A DNA stretch of 47,320 nt from Chloroflexota bacterium (lineage in GTDB: Bacteria > Chloroflexota > Anaerolineae > Aggregatilineales > Phototrophicaceae). The position numbers were made by a program, and so were the translations under genes. Positions 33,950 through 42,629 of this stretch are shown here, one piece after another. The DNA is taken from NCBI GenBank assembly GCA_011525385.1, contig WTGF01000120.1:1-47320 (forward strand), read 5' to 3'. Under the pieces are notes generated by a model. The model was not told the DNA's origin and made no database searches. It saw only the letters and a program-made list of their open reading frames with translations. Position 1 is the first letter of the stretch; each line of letters begins with the position of its first letter.

Positions 33950-35470
33950 CTAGCCTTCCAGATAGGTATTCATGTACAGGTTGGCATTGTCCGAACGCAA
34001 GACATATCCCTTGACGTTCGTGCTCATGACCCGCACAAATGCCGGGTTGTAGAAGTAGACGTAGGGTACGGCGTCAACCAGAATTTGATTGGCTTGTTCA
34101 TAGATGGCATAACGCTCGTCGAAATCGGAAACTTGACGCCCTTGATCAACCAGCTCATCAAAGGCCGGGTCGCTATAACCCGTGAAATTGAAGACCTCGT
34201 CGGTGCGGTGCTGCAAGTAGAAATAGTGCTCAACGTCGGTGAGGCCGTTCCAGCTACAGATGTAGCCGTCGTAGCGATAGTTCCCCTCAAGCTCGAGCCA
34301 TTCAGCCCATTCCGGCGCATTGATGGTTGTCCTGATGCCAATCGCGCCGAGCTGAGCTTGCAGCACCTGCGCTTGACGCACGGTATCCTGGTAGGTCGAG
34401 GTCGGCATCAATTCCATATCGAAGCCATCAGCATAGCCGGCTTCCGCCAACAATGCTTTCGCCTTTTCCACATCTTGCGAATATGGCGCATAGTCGAAGT
34501 GCCAGGGGCTGCCCGTATCGATCGGTCCGCCATAAAGCGGCGTACATAGACCAAAGTCACCCGCCGCGCAGAGGTCGTCGCGGTTGATGGCATAAGCAAT
34601 GGCCTGACGAACGCGCACATCGTCGTAGGGCTCGCGGGTCAAGTTCAATCCGATGTATTTGTATGCCAGGGCCGGCGCGACGTGCACCACGATATCGGCG
34701 TTGCCCTGCAAGGCCTCGACGGCTTGTGGCGCGACGCTCGTGACAAAATCAACCTCGCCGCCCAGCAACGCGGCTTCGCGGGCTGCATCTTCCTGGATTA
34801 CCGAGATCTCGACGGCGTCAAGAAGCGGCAAGCCGTCCTGCCAATAATTCTCGTTCTTGGCCAACGTCATGCTGATCGTGCCATCGAGGTCTTCCACGGT
34901 AAAGGGACCGGTACCAATAGGAACAACTATCACGCCGTTTTCATCGACGCTGTCTTGATGCACGACAGCCGTGGCCCGGCTAGCCAAGAGAATGGGCAAT
35001 ATCGCATTGGGATCCGGGGTTGTCACGGTTACCGTGTAATCATCCATTGCCTCCCAAACCGCGTCTGGACCGCCAACCGAAGCCACGCGGCCGGAACCCG
35101 TTTCCGGATTAATGATCCGATTCATCGAGAATACAACGTGTTCCGACGTCATTTCGACGCCATTGGAGAAATGCACGCCTTGGCGCAAGTTGAATGTCCA
35201 GGTGAGGCCGTCCTCAGATTGCGACCAGTCTGTTGCCAGCAAGGGCGTCAATTCGAGGTCATCGTTGTTTGTCGTCAAGGACTCTACGACATTGGCCAGC
35301 ACATAGAAGCTGGAAACGGTGCTGGCCACATGCGGATCCAGCCCCGTCCATTCGGCGTCATGCGCCGAGCGCAAAACTTGCTCGGACATCTGCGCCAGTG
35401 TCGACATGCCCGCCCCAACGATCAGAAGGACGAGCAATAATAGTGGAACGATAAGTCTGACATTCTTCAT
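33950..35470 (-). CDS. peptide/nickel-type ABC transporter binding protein (family 5)
   Basis: A 506-residue exported binding protein. The signal peptide has a basic start (MKNVR), a long Leu/Val core and the site TLA|Q after residue 26, without a lipobox Cys. The mature region has the family-5 pattern: LDPHVASTVSSFYVLANVVESLTT, PLLATDWSQSEDGLTWTFNLRQGVHFSNG and DVRVRQAIAYAINRDDL. Ligands of the family include oligopeptides, opines and some oligosaccharides. The S9 peptidase in the same operon favours peptides. GAGG lies seven bases before the ATG. It is the first gene of a seven-gene operon driven by the strong promoter at 35645-35673. Confidence 0.95.
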   Translation of the reverse strand: MKNVRLIVPLLLLVLLIVGAGMSTLAQMSEQVLRSAHDAEWTGLDPHVASTVSSFYVLANVVESLTTNNDDLELTPLLATDWSQSEDGLTWTFNLRQGVHFSNGVEMTSEHVVFSMNRIINPETGSGRVASVGGPDAVWEAMDDYTVTVTTPDPNAILPILLASRATAVVHQDSVDENGVIVVPIGTGPFTVEDLDGTISMTLAKNENYWQDGLPLLDAVEISVIQEDAAREAALLGGEVDFVTSVAPQAVEALQGNADIVVHVAPALAYKYIGLNLTREPYDDVRVRQAIAYAINRDDLCAAGDFGLCTPLYGGPIDTGSPWHFDYAPYSQDVEKAKALLAEAGYADGFDMELMPTSTYQDTVRQAQVLQAQLGAIGIRTTINAPEWAEWLELEGNYRYDGYICSWNGLTDVEHYFYLQHRTDEVFNFTGYSDPAFDELVDQGRQVSDFDERYAIYEQANQILVDAVPYVYFYNPAFVRVMSTNVKGYVLRSDNANLYMNTYLEG

Positions 35471-35644
35471 TTCTATCCTCTTTCATTCAGAACGATGTCA
35501 AGTGGAACTCCAGTTTCAAGCTACACAGTTTACTCTACCAAGCGCCTCCTCTCAGCAACAGTTTCATTTTGAAGCCGCGGCAAAAGAAGCAGATCGGCCA
35601 AATGACTCCGACCGTACATCCTGTCGCCCGAACCGTAAGCAGGG

Positions 35645-35673
35645 AATATACTATCTTCGCAAGTGCTTGTCAA
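35645..35673 (-). promoter_or_regulatory. strong sigma70-type promoter of the peptide-transport operon, long leader
   Basis: On the minus strand, TTGACA (35673-35668), a 17-nt spacer and TATATT (35650-35645) are nearly consensus. Transcription would start near 35638, giving a leader of about 168 nt before the ATG at 35470. The leader contains an ATG-started 29-codon reading frame (35619-35530) ending TAG/TAA-type before the main gene, without a good ribosome site. Divergent gap 35471-35873 holds this promoter and the one at 35746, and no gene I can support. Confidence 0.65.
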
Positions 35674-35745
35674 ATCAGGTGATCCGGCGGCATTCTTCTC
35701 CAGCTTATCCAAGAAGTCGCAGTCATTCGCGCTGCTTGCGCTCGC

Positions 35746-35774
35746 TTGACATTAACCAGCGCGCAAGTTAACCT
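35746..35774 (+). promoter_or_regulatory. candidate promoter of the livKHMGF-type operon
   Basis: A perfect TTGACA (35746-35751), a 17-nt spacer and a weaker TAACCT (35769-35774) precede the LivK-like start by about 100 nt. TTAACC occurs twice here (35752-35757 and 35768-35773) as a short direct repeat that may be a regulator site. Confidence 0.4.
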
Positions 35775-35873
35775 TCAAGAGTGCGATCCGCAGTCGGCGG
35801 CGCAAACTGTCAGAGCGCGGTTCCGCATCCGTATATGCAAGAATTGTTCGTTTGAGCTCTCAAGGAGTCCGAC

Positions 35874-37217
35874 ATGAAAGGTAAATCATCCCTTGCCAGC
35901 CTCGTGCTGTTGCTGGCGTTGGTCGCTCTAATGCCATTTAGCATAATCCATGCCGATGGCCACTGCGAATTCGCCGATGAGGCGATCAAGATCGGCGGCT
36001 TGGTGCCGCTTTCGGCCCCGGGCTCGGTGGCCGGCGGCGTCGCCATGTCCTGGGCATTCAATCGCGCCGTGGATGACATCAATGCCGATTGCGGCGTGCA
36101 AATCGGCGATCAGAATCATCGCCTTCAAATCGTCATTGGCGATTCCGAGGGCAGCCCGGAACGCGGTCAAGCAGTCGTCGAGCGCTTCATCCTCGAGGAT
36201 GAGGTCCATGCGGTATCCGGCGTATATCACAGCGCTGTTGGCTTGGCGACGATGGGAATCTTGGATGCAAACGGCATTCCGACCGTCTTCTCCGAGCCTT
36301 GGAATGACAATGTCAGCGCCAATGGCATTGCGGAATATGATGGCAGGCCGCCGCGCAATGCCGACGGCATCGATCATATCTTCCGCATTTCGCCCGCCAG
36401 TTCGATGGTTGGCGGCGTGGTCGTGGATTGGCTGCTGGCAGAGGGCGTTGACAATGTCGTCATCATCGCCGAAAACACCGACTACGGCCAACCGGCTGCC
36501 GCCGATGAAAAGGCGCGCTTCGAAGCGGCTGGCGCGACTGTGACCCAAATCAACGTCGAATTGGGCACGGAAGATTTCGTCCCCATCCTGAGCCGCATAC
36601 AGGCCAGCGCCACCGTGCCCGATGTCGTGCGCATCTTGGTCACCGGAGAGACCTCCTACAACCTGACGCAGCAAATGGCCGAGCTGGGCATTGCGCCGAC
36701 CGTCGACACAATCTGCGTAACCAACCAGTTCGCCTTCCAGTCGGAGCAGTATTGGGAAAATGTGCCCGATGGCAACTACTGCACTTTCAACCGCGTGGGC
36801 ATCATCCCCAGTCTCTTCAGCGACATCGCGGTTGGGTTGAACGCGGATTACTTTGAAGAGTTCGAGGACATCATTCCCAGCTTCGCGATGGCCTCCTACG
36901 ACGCCCTGCATATCCTGGCTGACGGCATGGAACGCGCCGGCACGATAAGCGATGGCGCGGCCATCGTCGCGGCGATCGAAACCACCGACCTCGAATTGTC
37001 GCAGGGGCGCTACTACTTCAACTACGGCAATCACAACGATAGCATGCCCGCCGATGACGGCATGCCAGATTACTTCTGGCATCAGTGGCCCGATCCGGTC
37101 GTGACCATGATGCAATACTTCGAGCAGGGTCAAAGCTCCCTGGACGCCGCCGTCATCTTTCCGGAAGTCTATCAAACACATGGCACCGGCTATATGGCGC
37201 CAGGAGAAATGCCTTAG
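35874..37217 (+). CDS. livK: branched-chain amino acid-type ABC transporter binding protein, LivK-like
   Basis: A 447-residue exported periplasmic-binding-type protein. The signal peptide (MKGKSS, then a Leu-rich core) ends near IHA|D after residue 27, without a lipobox. The mature part starts IKIGGLVPLSAPGSVAGGVAMSWAFNRAVDDINA, the standard opening of the family, followed by LQIVIGDSEGSPERGQAVVERFILEDEVHAVSGVYHSAV. The ligand could be branched-chain amino acids, amides, urea or aromatic compounds; the family does not fix it. AAGGAG six bases before the ATG is an excellent ribosome site. It leads a five-gene operon that encodes a complete importer. A 16-bp stem-loop separates it from LivH. 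Confidence 0.94.
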   Translation: MKGKSSLASLVLLLALVALMPFSIIHADGHCEFADEAIKIGGLVPLSAPGSVAGGVAMSWAFNRAVDDINADCGVQIGDQNHRLQIVIGDSEGSPERGQAVVERFILEDEVHAVSGVYHSAVGLATMGILDANGIPTVFSEPWNDNVSANGIAEYDGRPPRNADGIDHIFRISPASSMVGGVVVDWLLAEGVDNVVIIAENTDYGQPAAADEKARFEAAGATVTQINVELGTEDFVPILSRIQASATVPDVVRILVTGETSYNLTQQMAELGIAPTVDTICVTNQFAFQSEQYWENVPDGNYCTFNRVGIIPSLFSDIAVGLNADYFEEFEDIIPSFAMASYDALHILADGMERAGTISDGAAIVAAIETTDLELSQGRYYFNYGNHNDSMPADDGMPDYFWHQWPDPVVTMMQYFEQGQSSLDAAVIFPEVYQTHGTGYMAPGEMP

Positions 37218-37271
37218 GCGCATTTTTCCCGCTCGACTTGCGCGGGCAAACTGATCGCAGCACCTAGACAG

Positions 37272-37309
37272 GGGTCAGTTGGCTGGCAGCGATGCTTGCC
37301 GGCTGACCC
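37272..37309 (+). other. strong stem-loop between binding-protein and LivH genes
   Basis: A 16-position stem (37272-37287 with 37294-37309) starts GGGTCAG and ends CTGACCC, with one mismatch, three G-U pairs and a 6-nt loop. No T run follows. A weaker CCCGC/GCGGG hairpin precedes it (37228-37246). It lies 54 nt after livK and 20 nt before the LivH start, and fits a role in raising the LivK message over the rest of the operon. Confidence 0.75.
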
Positions 37310-37329
37310 GTACACATGGAAGCGATAAC

Positions 37330-38877
37330 ATGGTCATTGAAGACTCGCTTAGTGCTTGGTGGCTCCTTTTGGCCGGGCCTCTGTGGGCGGCCATCGGGCT
37401 GTATGTCCTGCCGAGAAGCCAGGGCAAGATCAAACGCGATGAGCGGATTGACGTCGCAAGACTGCAAATAGCTGGACTTATCGCTGGCTTCGCTCTGGGA
37501 CCAATCGGTGTTGGGCTCTTTTACCTGCTACCCGAAATGATACGGCGAGCGACCCTGATTTTGGGCATCCTGATCGCCGTTTTCGTTTCATCGCAGGTTC
37601 TGGTGCGTGTCAGCGATCCCAACCTGCCCTCGGTCTTGTGGCTGGTGCTTGCCGGACCCCTTTGGGCGGCGCTGGCCAGCTACTTTATCCCGCGGCATTA
37701 CCATGATGTCGACGCCGACGACAACAACGCGCTCACGGCTGCCGCCTTGGGCGGCTTCACGATAGGCCCGCTCATTTTCGGGCTAATGTGGAAGCACACG
37801 CCTAAAGTCAGCCGCGACTGGATGATCGTTTTGGGCTCGCTCGGCGCTTGGCAGATTTACACCTTGTTCGCGATTCAGAACCCCGGCAATCCCTGTGTCC
37901 AGACGCCATTTCAAGTGACATATCTCGCGCAACAGACTGCGAATGGCGTCGTGATCGGCTGCATCTATTCTCTGATGGCGGTAGGTTTGACGCTCATCTA
38001 CTCGGTTCAGGGCATCGTCAGCTTCGCCCATGGTCAGCTGTATATGGTTGGCGGCTATTTTTCATTTTATTTTCTGCTCCATGCCGGCAACATCCTCAGC
38101 GAGCTCACAGGGAACGAGATTACCGTCAATCCGATCTGGGGCATCCCGGTGGCGGGATTCATTGTCTTCTTGATGGGCGCCGCTTTCGAACGGGGCTTCT
38201 TGAAACCCATGCACGATGGCTTGATTGAGCGCGCGTCGGAATATGCGATTCTGATCACTTTCGGCTTCGGTTTTGTCATCGAATACACGACCCTGGCCAT
38301 TGCCGGTCCCTTCCCGCAACGCGCGAATCGCTTTATCGAGATCCGGCGATTCACGTTTCCCAGGACGCAGATCACTGAAGATTTCTCCTTTGGGCCCTTG
38401 AATATTATCGGCGATCGCGCCTTTGCCATGGTCGTCGGCATTGTTCTCATTTTTGGCCTGCTGTACTTCCTGCAACGGACCTGGACAGGCCGCGGGTTAC
38501 GGGCCACCAGCCAGGACAAGCAAGCCGCCGCGGTCACGGGCATCAACCCCACCAACATGAATACGCTGGCATTCGCGCTGGGCTCGATGCTGGCCGCCAT
38601 GTCTGGCGCGGCCTTGATCCCGATTTTCGCCTGGGTGCCCTGGGTGGGCGCGGAAATGGTCGGCCGATCCTATGTGATAGTCGTGCTGGGGGGTTTGGGT
38701 TCGGTGCCAGGCGCCCTCTTTGGCGGCATTATCGTTGGCATCGTCGAGGCGCTCGGCGCAGGCTGTCATCCAGATCCCAGCCGTGGCGCCGCCTACAAAG
38801 AAGCTTTTGCCCTACTCATTTTTGCCCTGGTTCTGCTCTTGAAACCGACCGGATTGTTCGGAAGGGAGCCGCATTGA
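37330..38877 (+). CDS. livH: LivH-type ABC transporter permease with a duplicated N-terminal membrane extension
   Basis: A 515-residue protein. The LivH domain is at about 195-512 (ANGVVIGCIYSLMAVGLTLIYSVQGIVSFAHGQLYMVGGY, and VVLGGLGSVPGALFGGIIVGIVEAL near the end); normal LivH proteins have about 290-310 residues. The first 190 residues are extra and hydrophobic and contain an internal repeat: LAGPLWAAIGLYVLPR (14-29) against LAGPLWAALASYFIPR (107-122), and GFALGPIGVGLFY (53-65) against GFTIGPLIFGLMW (142-154). The start is the ATG at 37330 (GGAAG seven bases upstream). An in-frame TTG at 37279 falls inside the preceding stem-loop and is rejected. It works with LivM, LivG and LivF downstream. 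The function of the extension is unknown. Confidence 0.93.
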   Translation: MVIEDSLSAWWLLLAGPLWAAIGLYVLPRSQGKIKRDERIDVARLQIAGLIAGFALGPIGVGLFYLLPEMIRRATLILGILIAVFVSSQVLVRVSDPNLPSVLWLVLAGPLWAALASYFIPRHYHDVDADDNNALTAAALGGFTIGPLIFGLMWKHTPKVSRDWMIVLGSLGAWQIYTLFAIQNPGNPCVQTPFQVTYLAQQTANGVVIGCIYSLMAVGLTLIYSVQGIVSFAHGQLYMVGGYFSFYFLLHAGNILSELTGNEITVNPIWGIPVAGFIVFLMGAAFERGFLKPMHDGLIERASEYAILITFGFGFVIEYTTLAIAGPFPQRANRFIEIRRFTFPRTQITEDFSFGPLNIIGDRAFAMVVGIVLIFGLLYFLQRTWTGRGLRATSQDKQAAAVTGINPTNMNTLAFALGSMLAAMSGAALIPIFAWVPWVGAEMVGRSYVIVVLGGLGSVPGALFGGIIVGIVEALGAGCHPDPSRGAAYKEAFALLIFALVLLLKPTGLFGREPH

Positions 38878-40046
38878 TCATGGGCCTCTTCACGCGCTTC
38901 GAACGGACGATTGACGACGGCATCGGCCGCCGCAGGCTGGGCTACGCGCTCCTGGGTCTGGTGATCGTCTTTTTCCTGTGGTTCCCTAACGATACCTCCC
39001 AGTCGAACTACGCCAAGACAGTATTCATAAGCGGTTTCTTTTACGCCATCATGTCGTCGAGTTGGGCGCTGCTGGCCGGGATAGCCGGGCAGTTTTCTTT
39101 TGGCCATATGGCCTTTATGGGGATAGGCGCCTATGTCGCCGGGCTGATCGCCCGCGATGGATTGATGTTTGCCACCTTAGGCATCGCTATCACGCCGGAT
39201 TCCATTTCGTCCATCGGCGCAATCCTTGTTGGCACAGTTGCCGCCGGGCTGGTCGGTCTGGTCATCGGCTGGCTGCTGTTGCGCTTGCGAGCGGCATATC
39301 TGGCGCTTTTCACCATCGCCTTTTCCGAGCTATTTCGTATCGCCATGTTAACGGAATACGACTACACGGGCGGATCCAACGGCTTGTCGCTGCGTCCGCT
39401 GCTACAGGTGGCGGATGTCGATACCGCGCGCCAAATCGAATACTACTTGATGTTTGGCTTGCTTATCGCCTGTCTCCTGGTCATGTATCGAGTAGTGCAA
39501 TCGCCTATCGGTATGTTTCTGCGGGCCATGCGAGAAGATGAAGACGCGGCCTCGGCCTTGGGTGTCAACGTCGTGCGCTACAAGATTCTGGTCTTCGTAT
39601 TCACCAGCATGATCGTTGGTTTGGCAGGCGCGATCTTTTACAGCGACGTCGGTTCGGAGCGAATCATCCCCGAACAGCTGGAAGTCCTGCAAATGTCGCT
39701 GATCATCGCCTACGCGGTGATCGGCGGCATGGAAAGTCTCTTTGGCGCGGCGGCCGGGGCCTTCATCTCGCGCTATTTGCTGGAGGCCATGCGCGAGGTG
39801 GTCATCACCCTGCCCTTTGGCTTGACAATGGCCGACGGCTCCGATGCCTTCGTATGGGAGACCGGCGCCTGGCGCTTTGCGCTTTTCGGCCTGGTGATGG
39901 TTTTCACCCTGCGTTACATGCGCAATGGATTGCTTTATCCGATTTTCAACTGGTTCAGCGGGCGCGACCTGATCATGAAGGAGACAGTCGCCAAACGCAA
40001 ACCGGACGAGCATGATATGGCCCTGCCGGAGGACCGGGATGAGTGA
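38874..40046 (+). CDS. livM: LivM-type ABC transporter permease
   Basis: A 390-residue inner-membrane permease. Family blocks are SWALLAGIAGQFSFGHMAFMGIGAYVAGL, LLRLRAAYLALFTIAFSEL, REDEDAASALGVNVVRYKILVFVFTSMIVGLAGAIF and GGMESLFGAAAGAFI. The 60-residue tail after the last helix (ISRYLLEAMREV... to ...PEDRDE) is longer than usual. The start overlaps the LivH stop: a TTG at 38874 has AAGGGAG five bases upstream, and an ATG at 38880 is the alternative. It overlaps LivG by 8 nt. It forms the channel with LivH. Confidence 0.94.
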   Translation: MIMGLFTRFERTIDDGIGRRRLGYALLGLVIVFFLWFPNDTSQSNYAKTVFISGFFYAIMSSSWALLAGIAGQFSFGHMAFMGIGAYVAGLIARDGLMFATLGIAITPDSISSIGAILVGTVAAGLVGLVIGWLLLRLRAAYLALFTIAFSELFRIAMLTEYDYTGGSNGLSLRPLLQVADVDTARQIEYYLMFGLLIACLLVMYRVVQSPIGMFLRAMREDEDAASALGVNVVRYKILVFVFTSMIVGLAGAIFYSDVGSERIIPEQLEVLQMSLIIAYAVIGGMESLFGAAAGAFISRYLLEAMREVVITLPFGLTMADGSDAFVWETGAWRFALFGLVMVFTLRYMRNGLLYPIFNWFSGRDLIMKETVAKRKPDEHDMALPEDRDE

Positions 40047-40773
40047 AATCAACCTGGAACTGAACAGGATCGCCAAGCGCTTCGGCGGCAACCAGGCCGT
40101 TGACCATGTATCATTCAGCGTCACGGAGCCGCAGTTGATCGGCATGATCGGCCCCAACGGCGCGGGCAAGACGACCTTGACCAATTTGATGAGCGGTATG
40201 ATAAAGCCCAGCAGCGGCACCATCTATCTCAATGGCCGGCGGATTGATGGACGCGCGCCCTACGATGTAACCCGGGCGGGCCTGGGACGTACCTTCCAGA
40301 TTACGCGCGCGCTCAACCGCATGACGGTGATGGAAAACATGATGGTGCCCGGCCTGGCCCATGATCCTGGCGCGCGCCAATCGGACCTGGAAGAGCGCGC
40401 GCGGCAGATTTTGTCTTTATTAACGATTGACCATTTAACCAATGAGTTCAGTCGCGCGCTCAGCGGCGGCCAGCGAAAACTGCTCGAACTGGGTCGTCTT
40501 TTGATGCTGGATCCGTCGGTGATCATTTTGGACGAGCCCTTTGCCGGCGTTCATCCGCGGCTGCAGGAAACGATCTACAACTACATCCACCGCGTACACG
40601 AGGACGGCAAAGCCATCATCTTGATCAGCCATAATATGGGCGCAGTCTTTGAGTTGAGTCAGCGCCTGATCGTGCTCAATTTCGGCGCCCTGATCGCGGA
40701 CGGAGAGCCTCAGCAAGTCAAGAATGATCCGGCCGTGATTGACGCCTATCTCGGCCATGACGAGGATGACTAG
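40039..40773 (+). CDS. livG: LivG-type ABC transporter ATPase
   Basis: A 244-residue cytoplasmic ATPase. Walker A GPNGAGKTT is at 38-46 (K44), the signature LSGGQ at 141-145, Walker B VIILDEP with D165/E166, and the switch H198 (ISHNM). The start is the ATG at 40039, with GGAGGA five bases upstream; it lies within the end of LivM (8-nt overlap). It drives uptake through LivH-LivM together with LivF. Its C-terminal ALIADGEPQQVKNDPAVIDAYLG is the standard LivG ending. Confidence 0.95.
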   Translation: MSEINLELNRIAKRFGGNQAVDHVSFSVTEPQLIGMIGPNGAGKTTLTNLMSGMIKPSSGTIYLNGRRIDGRAPYDVTRAGLGRTFQITRALNRMTVMENMMVPGLAHDPGARQSDLEERARQILSLLTIDHLTNEFSRALSGGQRKLLELGRLLMLDPSVIILDEPFAGVHPRLQETIYNYIHRVHEDGKAIILISHNMGAVFELSQRLIVLNFGALIADGEPQQVKNDPAVIDAYLGHDEDD

Positions 40774-40776
40774 CCA

Positions 40777-41478
40777 ATGCTCGAGATCAAAGACCTCTAT
40801 GTCGGCTACTACGAAGATCTGCATATATTGCGCGGACTTGACCTCAAAGCGGAAAACGGCAAGCTAACGGCCATCCTCGGCGCAAACGGCGTCGGCAAAT
40901 CAACCCTGCTGAAGGCCATATACGGCTTTCTAAAGCCGCACAGCGGGCAGGTCTTGCTCAACGGCCGCGACGTCACCGGCACAGCGACCCACAAGCTGAT
41001 CGACCTGGGCATCAGCTATATCCCCCAGCAGCCGGGCGTCTTCAAGCACATGAGCGTGCGGGAGAACCTGATGATGGGCGCCTGGACCTTCCAAAACGAC
41101 AAGAAGCGCATGGAAAGCAAAATCGCAGAGAACTACGAGCGCTTCCCCATTCTGCGCGAAAAGCAGCACGACCACGCCGGCAGCTTGTCCGGCGGGCAGC
41201 AGCGCATGGTCGAAATCGGGCGTACCCTGATGACCGATCCCGAGGTAATCCTGGTGGACGAACCGACAGCCGGCCTGGCGAAGCTGCTAAGCGAGGAAGT
41301 CTATCGCATGTTGGTCAACCTGCGGGATCAAGAAGGCTTGACCATATTGCTTGTCGATCAGGAAATACGCGAAGCCCTCAAGATCGCCGACTATGTCTAT
41401 GTGCTCGAGTTGGGGCGCAACAAATTTGAAGGACCAGCCTCGGATTTCGACGACCTCGAAAAGGCCTTCTGGACCTAA
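40777..41478 (+). CDS. livF: LivF-type ABC transporter ATPase
   Basis: A 233-residue cytoplasmic ATPase, the second nucleotide-binding subunit. Walker A GANGVGKST is at about residues 35-43, the Q-loop in ISYIPQQPGVFKHMSVRENL, the signature LSGGQQRMVEIGR and Walker B VILVDEPTAGL. The switch position reads LLVDQEIREAL (Gln rather than His), which is normal for LivF. It starts 3 nt after LivG and is the last gene of the operon. A GC-rich imperfect hairpin follows in the 168-bp gap to the convergent sugar-permease gene. Confidence 0.95.
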   Translation: MLEIKDLYVGYYEDLHILRGLDLKAENGKLTAILGANGVGKSTLLKAIYGFLKPHSGQVLLNGRDVTGTATHKLIDLGISYIPQQPGVFKHMSVRENLMMGAWTFQNDKKRMESKIAENYERFPILREKQHDHAGSLSGGQQRMVEIGRTLMTDPEVILVDEPTAGLAKLLSEEVYRMLVNLRDQEGLTILLVDQEIREALKIADYVYVLELGRNKFEGPASDFDDLEKAFWT

Positions 41479-41557
41479 TTAGTCCAATAGAAGAATGCGA
41501 AACAACCTCATTTGTAGCGAGTGTTCTGGATGTAATCCTACTCCCTCCGAATGCGCT

Positions 41558-41588
41558 CCCCCTCCCTGATGCTTGCCGGGGGGTGGGG
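41558..41588. repeat. C-rich/G-rich imperfect hairpin between convergent operons
   Basis: CCCCTCCC (41559-41566) and GGGTGGGG (41581-41588) pair with one T-T mismatch around a 14-nt loop. CTCCC...GGGAGGG-type intergenic repeats are common in environmental Chloroflexota-like genomes (from memory). It may act as a two-way terminator for LivF and for the opposite permease gene, although neither side has a long T run. Confidence 0.35.
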
Positions 41589-41646
41589 TTGAATAAAAGC
41601 ACTCCCGCTTTCTCATTACATTCTTTGAACCACCTAGACCTATGCG

Positions 41647-42531
41647 CTAGCCCTTTAGCCCTGTCATCACAACCCCTTGAATGAAATAACGCTGCGCCAG
41701 GAAGAAGAGGATAATGACTGGCAAGGTAACCGCTGTAGACGCCGCCAGCTGTAAATCCCAATGGATATCGGTTTGGCTTCGGAAGGAAGCCAAACCGACT
41801 GCGATGGTGAAATTATCGGGCGAGCGCAAGTAAGTAATCGGACCGATCAGATCGTTCCAGGCGAATAGAAATGTGAAAATTCCGATGGTGATGAGCGCCG
41901 GCTTTGACAGCGGCAGCATAATCCGCCAATAGACGCCGAACTCGCTGCAGCCGTCGATGCGCGCGGCGTCGGCGATCTCCTCCGGTATCGTTCGGAAAAA
42001 CTGCCTCATAAGGAATATGTTGAATGCCCCGCCACCAAAGAATGGCGGTACCACTAAGGGCAAGAACGTGTCCACCCACCCCAGGCGCGAGAAAACGATG
42101 AAGCTGGGCACCAGCAGCACGGCGTAAGGAAGGAAGAGCGTCGCCATCACGATGCCAAACCAGAAATCGCGCCCGGGAAAACGCATTCGCGCGAAACCGT
42201 AGGCGCAGAATGAAGACGTGAATACAACGGCGATCACGTTCAGTCCGGCGACAAGAATCGTGTTTCGGAAATATGTACCGAAGGGTTTGTAGGTCAGCGC
42301 GTAGAGGTAATTCTCCGGCACGATCGGATCGGGAATCAGCTGCGGCGGATACTGGAAGATGTTGATCTGCGTTTTCAGCGAGCTGGAGAGCAGCCAGATG
42401 AACGGCGTGACCATGACAACCGCGAAAAACACCAGCAAAAAGACCGTCAGCCAGTGAAACAAGAGATCCCCGTATGACCTTGGCGTCCGTCTTGATTCGA
42501 TAAATTCGGCCGGCTTTTCGCTAAACCCCAC
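41647..42531 (-). CDS. CUT1 sugar ABC transporter permease, MalG/UgpE-like
   Basis: A 294-residue inner-membrane permease with six predicted helices. It has [14 protein letters not shown] in the first helix region, the [17 protein letters not shown] loop, the EAA motif [24 protein letters not shown] and the C-terminus [15 protein letters not shown]. The GTG start has AGGAG eight bases upstream. It is the last gene of the GH127 operon. It follows its partner permease by 98 nt containing two hairpins, unlike the overlapping permease pair at 9803-11655. It lacks an ATPase partner in the window. Confidence 0.94.
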   Translation of the reverse strand: MGFSEKPAEFIESRRTPRSYGDLLFHWLTVFLLVFFAVVMVTPFIWLLSSSLKTQINIFQYPPQLIPDPIVPENYLYALTYKPFGTYFRNTILVAGLNVIAVVFTSSFCAYGFARMRFPGRDFWFGIVMATLFLPYAVLLVPSFIVFSRLGWVDTFLPLVVPPFFGGGAFNIFLMRQFFRTIPEEIADAARIDGCSEFGVYWRIMLPLSKPALITIGIFTFLFAWNDLIGPITYLRSPDNFTIAVGLASFRSQTDIHWDLQLAASTAVTLPVIILFFLAQRYFIQGVVMTGLKG

Positions 42532-42558
42532 GAAATGCGCTCCTGTTTACGTATAGCG

Positions 42559-42574
42559 CGTCGCTCATGCGACG
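42559..42574 (-). other. small hairpin between the two permease genes
   Basis: CGTCGC and GCGACG form a perfect 6-bp stem with the loop TCAT (read on the plus strand). A second hairpin, GCCGC-CGA-GCGGC, at 42618-42630 touches the stop codon of the MalF-like gene. They may set the relative amounts of the two permeases. Confidence 0.45.
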
Positions 42575-42629
42575 AGAAGGCTTGCGATTTTGCGTGAGCA
42601 GGTTAGACCTTTTCGCTGCCGCCGAGCGG

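Noticed and set aside
37279..37329. Extended LivH start at an in-frame TTG
   Set aside because: The TTG and following codons lie within a 16-position stem-loop; the ATG at 37330 has a plausible ribosome site.
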